DNA of 64,000 nt from NCBI RefSeq assembly GCF_003987185.1, contig NZ_PIPS01000006.1:61615-125614 (forward strand), read 5' to 3'. Both the position numbers and the translations under genes were made by a program. The notes under the pieces are model-generated. The model was not told the origin of the DNA. It did not search any database and saw nothing but the letters and a program-made list of their open reading frames with translations. Positions 32,186-40,216 of this stretch are shown one piece after another. Position 1 is the first letter of the stretch. The number at the start of each line of letters is the position of its first letter. The stretch is from Idiomarina aquatica. GTDB taxonomy: Bacteria; Pseudomonadota; Gammaproteobacteria; Enterobacterales; Alteromonadaceae.

Positions 32186-32200
32186 ACCAGGAGAAACGTT

Positions 32201-33157
32201 ATGAAAACAGTATCATTACTCGCAAGCGCGTTATTAGCCAGTGCCAGCTTTATGGCCTTCGCACAGCAGTCGGTGGACAAAACCCTCGATGTGAGTGCCG
32301 GTACCCGTGTGTATCTGAACAATGAGCGCGGTGAGCTGGAAGTGATTACCCACGATAAAGACCAAGTCCGTTTAGTCGGTACGCTGGATAAACGGGCCGA
32401 AGACCTCATTTTCGAATTGCGCGGTAATGGCGTTCGGATAGAGGTGCGTACACCGGAGCAAAATGGTTGGAGCTATAATGATGAAGACGGTTCCGAACTG
32501 ACCTTATATATGCCGGAAAGTAGCCCTTTGAAAGTTGAAGGGGTGTCGATGGATGTCAATGCATCGGATCTGAGCGGCGGTACCGATATCACCTTGGTTA
32601 GTGGTGATATTAAACTCACTAACGCGTCACAAAATGTGTTATTAAAAACGGTATCCGGTGATATCGATGCCAGCCAGTTGGCCGGTGAAGTGGTACTGGA
32701 AACGGTGAGTGGCGATATCAAAGATGTTGAGAATAATGCCAACCGGGCTAAGTATCAGGCCGTTAGTGGCGACCTTGAAGTACGCTCCAATGCGTTACGT
32801 CGCTTTGAATTGCAGAATGTTTCGGGCGATGTGCGGATGAAATTACCGACCATTGATGACGGTCAGGTCAAAAATGTCAGCGGTGATGTCGAGTTGCACT
32901 TGGGTTTGAGTGATACCGCTACTTTGGATGCGTCCTCCGTCAGTGGCGACTTGTTATTCCGCTTTAGCGACGACGTTAATGCCAGTTTTAACCTTAAAGC
33001 CAATGCCGGCGGTGACATCATTAATGAGTTGACCGCTGACAAAGCCGAAGAGTCACGCTGGGGTACGGCTTCCTCACTGCAGTTCAGTGCAGGTTCGGGA
33101 GCGGCTCAGGTAAAAGTGAGCACCGTATCAGGAAGTATCGAAATCAAACGCGATTAA
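32201..33157 (+). CDS. DUF4097 family exported beta-helix-like protein
   Basis: The 318-residue protein has a signal peptide (MKTVSLLASALLASASFMAFA). It carries seven VSGD motifs spaced at about 20 residues, predicted to build stacked beta strands as in the DUF4097 putative adhesin fold. A strong AGGAGA site precedes it. It is the third gene of the ECF-sigma cluster and may be its target or sensor partner. Function is unknown. Confidence 0.82.
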   Translation: MKTVSLLASALLASASFMAFAQQSVDKTLDVSAGTRVYLNNERGELEVITHDKDQVRLVGTLDKRAEDLIFELRGNGVRIEVRTPEQNGWSYNDEDGSELTLYMPESSPLKVEGVSMDVNASDLSGGTDITLVSGDIKLTNASQNVLLKTVSGDIDASQLAGEVVLETVSGDIKDVENNANRAKYQAVSGDLEVRSNALRRFELQNVSGDVRMKLPTIDDGQVKNVSGDVELHLGLSDTATLDASSVSGDLLFRFSDDVNASFNLKANAGGDIINELTADKAEESRWGTASSLQFSAGSGAAQVKVSTVSGSIEIKRD

Positions 33158-33206
33158 CGCTATAGTAAGCGGGTTGTTTGACGCTAACCAATGAGAATAA
33201 CTTTGC

Positions 33207-34601
33207 ATGGCTGAACCCGCTAAAAAAACGGATAAATCTATCGAGGCGCTGCGATCAGCGCCTCACTCGATCGAAGCAGAGCAGTCGGTGCTTGGCGGTC
33301 TGATGTTAGATAATGATGCCTGGGACAAAGTTGCCGGAAGCATTATTGCGCAGGACTTTTATCATCGGGGCCACCGACTGATATTTCAGGCGATGCAGAA
33401 GTTGGCTGATAACAGCCAACCGATGGATTTAGTGACCGTATCAGAAACGCTTGAAGCGGCCGGTGAACTGGAAAAAGTGGGGGGCTTCGCTTACCTTGGC
33501 GAAATCTCAAAAAACACACCCAGTGCTGCCAACATTCTGGCGTATGCAAACATCGTTCGAGAGCGCGCGGTATTACGCGAGATGATTGCCGCTGCTAACG
33601 ATATTGCCGAGTCCGGCTATGATACCCAGGGCCGTACCAGTCAGGAGCTTCTCGACGAAGCCGAGAGCAAAGTCTTTCGAATTGCGGAAAAACGCACCAG
33701 TGCGACCGAAGGACCAAAGGGTGTCAGTGACATTCTGGCGAAAACCATCGAACGTATTGATGCGCTCAGCAAAATTAAGAATCACAATGGCGTTACCGGC
33801 GTCTCCAGTGGATTCCATGACCTCGACCAAATGACGGCTGGGCTGCAACCCTCCGATTTAATCATCGTTGCCGCACGTCCATCTATGGGTAAGACCACGT
33901 TCGCCATGAACCTGGCTGAAAACATCGCCATGAATGAAGAAAAACCGGTGCTCGTATTCAGTCTCGAGATGCCGGCGGAACAGATCATGATGCGTATGCT
34001 GGCGTCTCTGAGTCGGGTGGATCAAAACAAAGTCCGTACCGGTAAACTCGAAGACGATGACTGGGCCCGAATTGCTTCGGTCATGAACATTCTCAATGAA
34101 AAGAATAACTTGTACATCGATGATGCGTCGGGGTTAACCCCCACCGAAGTGCGCTCGCGCTCGCGTCGTATTGCCCGCGATCACGGTGGCTTAGCCATGA
34201 TTATGGTGGATTACCTGCAATTGATGACGGTGCCGGGGATGTCAGAAAACCGCACCCTGGAAATTGCCGAGATATCGCGGTCACTTAAATCACTGGCGAA
34301 AGAGTTAAATGTACCGGTGGTTGCGCTGTCGCAATTGAATCGCTCACTGGAGCAACGCTCTGACAAACGGCCGGTTAACTCAGATTTACGTGAATCGGGC
34401 TCTATCGAGCAGGACGCCGACGTTATCATGTTCATCTATCGTGATGAGGTTTACCACCCTGACAGCGCTGAGAAAGGCCTGGCCGAAATTATTATCGGTA
34501 AGCAGCGGAACGGCCCGATTGGTAAAATTGAGCTGAAATTTCATGGTCATCTGTCACGGTTCGACAACTTTGCCCGCGCCGCAGACGATGACCATTATTA
34601 A
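33207..34601 (+). CDS. dnaB: Replicative DNA helicase
   Basis: DnaB is the hexameric helicase that unwinds DNA at the replication fork. The N-terminal domain begins SAPHSIEAEQSVLGGLMLD. The RecA-like C-terminal domain has Walker A PSMGKTT at residues 225-231 and Walker B IMVDYLQLM. No intein is present; the 464-residue length is normal. In many gammaproteobacteria dnaB directly follows rplI; here the ECF-sigma cluster lies between. Confidence 0.97.
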   Translation: MAEPAKKTDKSIEALRSAPHSIEAEQSVLGGLMLDNDAWDKVAGSIIAQDFYHRGHRLIFQAMQKLADNSQPMDLVTVSETLEAAGELEKVGGFAYLGEISKNTPSAANILAYANIVRERAVLREMIAAANDIAESGYDTQGRTSQELLDEAESKVFRIAEKRTSATEGPKGVSDILAKTIERIDALSKIKNHNGVTGVSSGFHDLDQMTAGLQPSDLIIVAARPSMGKTTFAMNLAENIAMNEEKPVLVFSLEMPAEQIMMRMLASLSRVDQNKVRTGKLEDDDWARIASVMNILNEKNNLYIDDASGLTPTEVRSRSRRIARDHGGLAMIMVDYLQLMTVPGMSENRTLEIAEISRSLKSLAKELNVPVVALSQLNRSLEQRSDKRPVNSDLRESGSIEQDADVIMFIYRDEVYHPDSAEKGLAEIIIGKQRNGPIGKIELKFHGHLSRFDNFARAADDDHY

Positions 34602-35072
34602 TTAACTGATTTTATCGAAACAAATTTCGATATACGCTTTACCGGCGATATGGCTGAAGGGCATGATGATTCTCGGCCCTTCTGAGCGGTGAGAAATGGT
34701 ATGGTCGCGACCGGACACGACGATAGGTGTGGCCATATCAAATTCATAGCCTTTTTCGCCGAGCGTCTTCTTTGCACCACCGGTAACCATATTGGTGATC
34801 TCGCCGACCATGTCACAGACTTCATCATCGACTGATTCTGGCATTTCACCGAGCATTTTGTGCATTATTTCACACGCCAGATTCTCCTCAAAAGAGATAG
34901 AAAATGAGCCTTTTATTTGTGGTCCCACCATACCGATAATGCCGGAGACATCACCGCGCGCATATTCATCTTTCTTGATTTGAGGTTTGCCGGGTTTCAA
35001 CTCCATTTGCGCCATCATTGACAATACATTTTGCAATGCCTGCAGAAATGGATTTACGAATTCAGCATTCAT
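34602..35072 (-). CDS. cheX: CheX-like chemotaxis phosphatase family protein
   Basis: This 156-residue protein belongs to the CheC/CheX/FliY phosphatase family that dephosphorylates CheY-like receivers. The key E-x2-N pair is visible (E91, N94 in GEITNMVTGGAKK). No other chemotaxis gene lies nearby. It is convergent with dnaB, with stops abutting, and lies 24 bases after the DUF6702 gene on the same strand, so it may be the last gene of an M1 peptidase transcript. Confidence 0.82.
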   Translation of the reverse strand: MNAEFVNPFLQALQNVLSMMAQMELKPGKPQIKKDEYARGDVSGIIGMVGPQIKGSFSISFEENLACEIMHKMLGEMPESVDDEVCDMVGEITNMVTGGAKKTLGEKGYEFDMATPIVVSGRDHTISHRSEGPRIIMPFSHIAGKAYIEICFDKIS

Positions 35073-35096
35073 GCAATCTCGTCCCTTTTTTTGTAA

Positions 35097-35618
35097 TCAG
35101 TTACAACTAACGGACTTTAAACTACGTCCTTTGGTCAGCGTCACCCCATGGGTTGCTGCCGGAGTTACAAAATTAATGGTATTGACCTGTGCCGAAAAGA
35201 CATCCATTAACATCGTGTTACTAACACGCCAGTCACAAAATTCTGCTGTGTCTGCCGCGTATTCCTGGTACAGCCAAATGTTCTGGAAATCGGCTTCAAA
35301 GCCGACCCAGTTTAATTTAAGCCTATTACCTTTACTGTCAAACAGCTCGAAATGGTTTTCAAGCCATGCTTTTATTTTTTCTTCCGCACCGGAATCGTCG
35401 ATCTGAAAGTCGTCGCCATAGTTTAATTTGAGTGCCCGCTGAACGTCATGAAGGGTGTATTGGTGAACCACTTCAAGGTGTTCCGTTCGGGCGTTATGAC
35501 TGACTTCAGTCAGACCAAAAAAGTATTTATGCGCTGCTGCCGTGGGCAGCAGCGCAATACTCATGATAACGCCAAAAACAGCGGCGAATTTAGTTCTCAT
35601 CGTCGGTTTTTGGTTCAT
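35097..35618 (-). CDS. DUF6702 family exported protein
   Basis: The product has a signal peptide ending near LLPTAAA/HKYFF. The body is predicted to be periplasmic, with a pattern HKYFFGLTEV and a single C-terminal Cys. ATG 35600 (MRTKFAAVF) is equally possible as start. It overlaps the 3' end of the M1 peptidase gene by 11-29 bases and is probably translated from the same message. The family is small and its role is unknown; linkage to M1 peptidases suggests a joint function. Confidence 0.72.
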   Translation of the reverse strand: MNQKPTMRTKFAAVFGVIMSIALLPTAAAHKYFFGLTEVSHNARTEHLEVVHQYTLHDVQRALKLNYGDDFQIDDSGAEEKIKAWLENHFELFDSKGNRLKLNWVGFEADFQNIWLYQEYAADTAEFCDWRVSNTMLMDVFSAQVNTINFVTPAATHGVTLTKGRSLKSVSCN

Positions 35619-37941
35619 CGGTTTTCAGTTCTTCATCGTAATCTTCCATCATGCTGTTGTCGCGGTCACCACGCTTAAACAGCTCGATGCGTGACGGTAC
35701 CGGACGGGCTGGCCAATAGTTGTTGGTGGTATCAACATCAGCCGTTTCCCAGTATGGGTCCAGCACGATTTCTTTGATGGTCTTGTCGCGGATAAGCAGT
35801 TTGCTGACTTGCTCTGGAGAGCGGCGCCAGATTTCTGCCGGAATCCGGACGTGTTCTTTGCTGCCGTCCTCGTAGTGCAGGTCCAGCAGGATAGGCATGA
35901 CCAGACCGCCCAGATTGCTGAAGTCTAAGACATAAAAGTTACTGCCGTTGTTCAGCATCTCTTTTTGCTCGTCGTTCAGACCATCCAGTAGCTGCTTGTA
36001 CTTGTTGCGATCAGCGTTGGTCACGGTGTATTCGTCGTGTTCGTTATAAAAGTCCTGCAACTGCTCTTGTTGATGGATTTTGTACATCACGTCCTGGTTA
36101 CGAATGGCGGTGATGGTTTCGGGATCCTGCTCATCAACCTGCTTGCGCCATGCCGCTTCAACTTCCGGGTCCTGCGTACTGACGGTCAGCAGGTTTACCT
36201 GGTCGAGGCTGATATCAACATGGTCCGTGGTGTAAAACCAACCGCGGAAGAACCAGTCCAAATCGACACCGCTGGCATCCTCCAACGTGCGGAACAAGTC
36301 CTCAGGTGTCGGGCGTTTAAACTTCCAGCGATTGGCGTATTCACGGAACGCAAAATCAAACAGCTCGCGACCGACAATGGTTTCACGCAGAATGTTCAGC
36401 GCCGTTGCCGGTTTACCGTAGGCGTTGTTGCCAAACTGCAGAATAGACTCGGAGTTGGTCATGATCGGCATTTGATTATCACTTGCCATGTAGGTCACGA
36501 TATTACGCGCATCACCACGCCAGGACGGGTAATCCGGCTCCCACTCCTGTTCTGCCAGGAACTGCAGGTAGGTGTTGATGCCTTCATCCATCCAGGTCCA
36601 CTGACGTTCGTCAGAGTTAACGATCATCGGAAAATAAATATGACCGATTTCGTGGATAATGACGGTAATTAAACCGTATTTGGTGCGCTTGGAGTAATAT
36701 TTTTTACCGCTGTCTTCATCCAGGTATGGGCGCGGACCGTTAAAGGTGATCATGGGGTACTCCATGCCACCGACCGGGCCGTTTACCGAAATGGCAACAG
36801 GGTAGGGGTAGTCAAAGCTGTAATCGTTATACACGTCAATGGTATGAATAATTGACGCCGTTGAATAACGCTCCCACAGTGGGTTGCCTTCTTCGGGATA
36901 AAATGACATCGCCATCACGTCGGTTTCACCTTTTTGATAGCGTTGTGCATCCCAAATAAACTTACGCGATGAAGCCCAGGCGAAATCACGAACTTGTTCC
37001 GCTTTGAAGACCCAGGTTTTGGTCTCGTCGGTACCTTCTTTCTCGTTCTCTAAGGCTTCTTCTTCGGTCACAATTTTAACCGGCTTATCCGCTGACTTGG
37101 CTTGTTCCAGACGCTCAAGCTGGACGTCGGTTAGAACCTCGTCGGCATTTTGCAATTCGCCGGTGGACGCTACAATGTGATCGGCCGGTACTGTAATAGC
37201 AACGGTGTAATCGCCAAACTCGAGCGCAAACTCGCCATTGCCGATAAACTGTTTGTTCTGCCAGCCTTCAACGTCGTAATAAGCGGCCATGCGCGGAAAC
37301 CACTGAGCCATTTCATACAGATAGTTACCGTCGTCTTCAAAATACTCGTAACCACCACGACCCCCTAAGACATCGGCTTCGATAATGTTGTTCTGCCAAC
37401 CGATATTAAAGGTGACACTGTCGCCGGACGCCAGTGCTTCGTCGAGGTCAATGCGCATCATGGTATCATTGATGGTGTAATCCATCGGCTCGCCACGTGT
37501 ATCACTGACATCGGTAATGGTGTAGCCCGCCGGAAACTCTTCCTGGGTGAGCATGCTCTCCATGCGTGAGAAACTGACACGCTCTAGGCTGTCTGCTGAA
37601 GTTGCTCTGGATTGTGGCCCGATAGAGTCTTTCTTAAAACGGTTTTGATCCAGTTGAACCCACAAATAACGCAAGGTGTCCGGTGAGTTGTTGGTGTAGG
37701 TGATGGTGCTGCGTGCACTGACACTCTGGTTGTCATCGTTCAGTGTAACGCGAATGTCGTAGTCGACTTCCTGTTGCCAGTATTCGTGACCCGGTGCGCC
37801 GGATGCGGTGCGATAAACATTAGGGGTTCTGAATTTATCGTCATTTAACTGGCGGAATTTGTCGTCAAAGGCTTGCCCGTTGGCAAGGGTTGTAAAGCCA
37901 ATGCTGGCAACGGTAATTCCCAGCAGGTAAGGTAGTTTCAT
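35590..37941 (-). CDS. Exported M1 family zinc metallopeptidase
   Basis: The 783-residue protein has a signal peptide (MKLPYLLGITVASIGFTTLANG). The M1 active site is H430-E431-x-x-H434 with the third zinc ligand E453 in WMDEG. The exopeptidase motif GGMEYPMITF (a GxMEN variant with Tyr in place of Asn) lies before it. The C terminus is acidic (EDYDEELKTDEPKTDDEN). It likely degrades peptides in the periplasm. It precedes the DUF6702 and cheX-like genes on the same strand. Confidence 0.88.
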   Translation of the reverse strand: MKLPYLLGITVASIGFTTLANGQAFDDKFRQLNDDKFRTPNVYRTASGAPGHEYWQQEVDYDIRVTLNDDNQSVSARSTITYTNNSPDTLRYLWVQLDQNRFKKDSIGPQSRATSADSLERVSFSRMESMLTQEEFPAGYTITDVSDTRGEPMDYTINDTMMRIDLDEALASGDSVTFNIGWQNNIIEADVLGGRGGYEYFEDDGNYLYEMAQWFPRMAAYYDVEGWQNKQFIGNGEFALEFGDYTVAITVPADHIVASTGELQNADEVLTDVQLERLEQAKSADKPVKIVTEEEALENEKEGTDETKTWVFKAEQVRDFAWASSRKFIWDAQRYQKGETDVMAMSFYPEEGNPLWERYSTASIIHTIDVYNDYSFDYPYPVAISVNGPVGGMEYPMITFNGPRPYLDEDSGKKYYSKRTKYGLITVIIHEIGHIYFPMIVNSDERQWTWMDEGINTYLQFLAEQEWEPDYPSWRGDARNIVTYMASDNQMPIMTNSESILQFGNNAYGKPATALNILRETIVGRELFDFAFREYANRWKFKRPTPEDLFRTLEDASGVDLDWFFRGWFYTTDHVDISLDQVNLLTVSTQDPEVEAAWRKQVDEQDPETITAIRNQDVMYKIHQQEQLQDFYNEHDEYTVTNADRNKYKQLLDGLNDEQKEMLNNGSNFYVLDFSNLGGLVMPILLDLHYEDGSKEHVRIPAEIWRRSPEQVSKLLIRDKTIKEIVLDPYWETADVDTTNNYWPARPVPSRIELFKRGDRDNSMMEDYDEELKTDEPKTDDEN

Positions 37942-37976
37942 GGGACATCCTACTTGTTGTTTTTCGTTATTTTTAG

Positions 37977-38417
37977 TTAGTGGCAGTTAGCGCATAAACC
38001 ATGCGCCTCAATGGTCTGCTCTTGGACCAGGAAGCCTTGATCTTCAGCCTGATGCTGAAGCTCTTCGTACACACCTTCGGATTGTATTTCCTGGACATTG
38101 CCGCAGGATTCGCAGATTAACATTTGCACCGGGTGGTGATGATCGAAATGAGAGCAAAGCACGAAACTGTTCGATGAAGTGATTTTGTGCACGAACCCCT
38201 GCTCTTGTAAGAAATCCAGAGCGCGGTAAATGGTTGGCGGCTTGGCATTAGGAACCGCTGCTTTTAACTGTTCCAGAAGATCGTAAGCGCCAATCGAGCC
38301 AGATTGCATCGCAAGGATAGTGAACACTTCCTTACGTGTTGGCGTCATACGGGCGCCTCGTTTCTGGCACAGTTTTTCTGCCTTGCGAACAAGACGTTCG
38401 GTTTCTGACTTCGTCAT
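37977..38417 (-). CDS. zur: Zinc uptake regulator Zur (Fur family)
   Basis: This 146-residue Fur-family repressor carries a winged helix (MTPTRKEVFTILAM) and the family metal region (HFDHHHPVQMLICESCG and the terminal CANCH). The C-x2-C pairs bind structural zinc. Zur rather than Fur is suggested by the HFDHHH segment and the zur-dusA neighbourhood that enterobacteria also have. It is divergent from dusA across about 147 bases; no clear Zur box was found there. Confidence 0.85.
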   Translation of the reverse strand: MTKSETERLVRKAEKLCQKRGARMTPTRKEVFTILAMQSGSIGAYDLLEQLKAAVPNAKPPTIYRALDFLQEQGFVHKITSSNSFVLCSHFDHHHPVQMLICESCGNVQEIQSEGVYEELQHQAEDQGFLVQEQTIEAHGLCANCH

Positions 38418-38564
38418 AGCGTTTCATTTCTCAATATTGAAGTCCTATTGTAATCCCTTTTAAGGGGCAGGCAACCGCTTTTCTGACAATGGCGGATGAG
38501 AGTTAGCCAATTATTGGGTATAATCGCCACAATCATCAAACGTTTCCCGGGTTTTTGCAGCCTT

Positions 38565-39560
38565 ATGTCGTCTTACCCTTACAAAACCTCAGTCGCCCCG
38601 ATGCTGGATTGGACGGATCGCCATTGCCGGTATTTTCATCGGCTATTGTCACCGCAGACACTACTTTATACGGAAATGGTGACAACCGGCGCAATACTGT
38701 TCGGGCAACAGGACTTTCTTGCCTATAACGAGGCTGAACATCCGGTCGCGTTGCAATTAGGCGGGAGTGACCCTGAGGCGATGGCGCGTTGCGCGGCATT
38801 GGCTCAACAACGAGGTTACGATGAAGTCAACATTAATGTGGGGTGTCCGTCCGACCGGGTTCAGAACGGCAGTTTTGGTGCCTGCTTGATGGCTCAGCCC
38901 GAAACCGTTGCTGAATGCGTCGCGGCGATGAAGCAAGTGACGGATATTCCGGTAACCGTGAAAACCCGCCTCGGCATTGACGAACAGGACTCTGATGAAT
39001 TTCTGTATCGGTTTCTGGATGCAGTGGTTGCTGCGGGCGTGGATCAACTGACGTTACACGCTCGTAAAGCCTGGTTAAGTGGCTTGAGTCCAAAGCAAAA
39101 CCGAGAGATCCCGCCGTTGCAATACGACCGTGTTTATCGTGCCAAACAGCGCTACCCGAGTGTGCCAATGAGTATCAATGGGGGAATAACAACGTTGACC
39201 GAGGTTTATCATCACCTCACCTATGTAGAGTCGGTTATGATTGGTCGAGAGGCCTACCAGAACCCTTGGTTGCTGACCGAGCTTGCGACCATCGACGAAG
39301 CGTCAACCATACCATCACACCGTGAAGCCGTTGCCGTGCAGATGATCGACTATATCGATCAACATATCCGTGGCGGTGGACGTGCGTGGCATGTGGTACG
39401 CCATATGCTGGGGCTTTTCCAGGGTCAGCCGGGTGGCAAGAAATGGCGTCAGTACCTGAGCATTAAAGGTCCTAAAGCGGATGACGCGCGCGCACTGATC
39501 GAGGGAGCATTGGCTTTTCGGGAAAGTCGCGAGACCAAATTAGCGGATTTGACCAGCTAG
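38565..39560 (+). CDS. dusA: tRNA-dihydrouridine synthase A
   Basis: This FMN enzyme reduces uridine 20/20a in the tRNA D-loop. The start is ATG 38565 (MSSYPYKTSVAPMLDWTDRH), which matches the family; an upstream in-frame ATG at 38496 would fall in the promoter region (TATAAT at 38519-38524). The catalytic Cys94 is in NVGCPSDRVQ. Length is 331 residues. Its stop lies inside a hairpin. In E. coli dusA is followed by pspG, the position here taken by two small proteins. Confidence 0.94.
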   Translation: MSSYPYKTSVAPMLDWTDRHCRYFHRLLSPQTLLYTEMVTTGAILFGQQDFLAYNEAEHPVALQLGGSDPEAMARCAALAQQRGYDEVNINVGCPSDRVQNGSFGACLMAQPETVAECVAAMKQVTDIPVTVKTRLGIDEQDSDEFLYRFLDAVVAAGVDQLTLHARKAWLSGLSPKQNREIPPLQYDRVYRAKQRYPSVPMSINGGITTLTEVYHHLTYVESVMIGREAYQNPWLLTELATIDEASTIPSHREAVAVQMIDYIDQHIRGGGRAWHVVRHMLGLFQGQPGGKKWRQYLSIKGPKADDARALIEGALAFRESRETKLADLTS

Positions 39561-39570
39561 TTGGTCAAAT
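39547..39570 (+). terminator. Hairpin at the end of dusA
   Basis: Perfect 9-bp arms ATTTGACCA and TGGTCAAAT surround the dusA stop codon. Only a short T tract follows, so termination may be partial. Confidence 0.55.
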
Positions 39571-39642
39571 TTGCTAAAAAGTTATTGCCCACTCTAAGGG
39601 CTGTCATCCACTCGCTGTGTTGCTAAAAAATAAAACAATAAA

Positions 39643-39655
39643 AATCAATGAGTTA
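39643..39655. promoter_or_regulatory. IHF-like site
   Basis: AATCAATGAGTTA fits the IHF consensus WATCAANNNNTTR at every specified base and lies beside an A-rich tract, 16 bases upstream of the sigma-54-like promoter. Confidence 0.6.
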
Positions 39656-39670
39656 AGACATATTTGGAAG

Positions 39671-39687
39671 TTGGCACAACCTTTGTA
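39671..39687 (+). promoter_or_regulatory. Sigma-54-like promoter
   Basis: TTGGCACAACCTTTGTA matches the -24/-12 consensus: TTGGCAC, then TTG with GG and GT exactly ten bases apart. The -12 element has GT instead of GC. An activator-binding site was not identified. Confidence 0.6.
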
Positions 39688-39746
39688 TTAGTACCTACGA
39701 CTTAACTGATAAGTCGAACAAAATGGCGAATACAAAGGAGAACATC

Positions 39747-40013
39747 ATGAAAAAGCTTGTATTAACTTCCGTAGCTGTAACAGCCCTTATGCTGTCAAGT
39801 ACCGCTTCCGCTCAACAGGCAGAAGAAGAATCCACATCCTTCATCAGTGAGCAGGTTGCCAACGTGTCGGTAGAACTGTTTAACGTCACAAAAGCGACTG
39901 TTATTGAAACTTTATCAGCCTGGGGCGATGAGTTGCTGATGTCTGAGAGCGAGCAAACCGTCGCGGCTAATGAAACGGTCGACGAAAAAGCCAGCCAACC
40001 TCAATCTCACTAA
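39747..40013 (+). CDS. Small exported protein of unknown function
   Basis: The 88-residue product has a clear signal peptide (MKKLVLTSVAVTALMLSSTASA) and a mature part of about 66 residues: an amphipathic segment (FISEQVANVSVELFNVTKATVIETLSAW is the helical core region, residues about 31-58) and an acidic tail. ATG 39747 has AAAGGAGAAC upstream; an ATG at 39723 would spoil the signal peptide. It is the first gene behind the sigma-54-like promoter. No family is recognised. Confidence 0.75.
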   Translation: MKKLVLTSVAVTALMLSSTASAQQAEEESTSFISEQVANVSVELFNVTKATVIETLSAWGDELLMSESEQTVAANETVDEKASQPQSH

Positions 40014-40037
40014 TTCTGTAGTAAGTGGAGGTTAACC

Positions 40038-40160
40038 ATGTTTATCAATGAATGGTGGCTTGCCTGGCTTATTGCGCCGGTGCTAGGAACCTTAGTTATC
40101 GGAACGTTAGTCATCGGCGCTTTTATCATGTTTGGCGCATCAATGATGCGCCACAGTTAA
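40038..40160 (+). CDS. 40-residue single-pass membrane protein
   Basis: A short reading frame with an excellent GGAGG site seven bases before ATG encodes a protein of 40 residues. It opens MFINEWWLAWLIAP and is almost entirely hydrophobic, with a short basic end (MMRHS). It lies 24 bases after the exported small protein and should be in the same transcript. It resembles no family I know; position downstream of dusA recalls pspG, but the sequence is shorter. Confidence 0.65.
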   Translation: MFINEWWLAWLIAPVLGTLVIGTLVIGAFIMFGASMMRHS

Positions 40161-40216
40161 AGATTTGCTAACCTGCTTGGTCACAAGAACAACTGTTGTA
40201 TTACCGAGGACTGAGC

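Noticed and set aside
36037..36672. 211-residue open frame antisense to the M1 peptidase gene
   Set aside because: It is a shadow of a clear metallopeptidase with intact active site, and has no start signal or recognisable domain.
38496..38564. Upstream start for dusA
   Set aside because: It would overlap the probable -10 box TATAAT at 38519 and add residues absent from DusA proteins.
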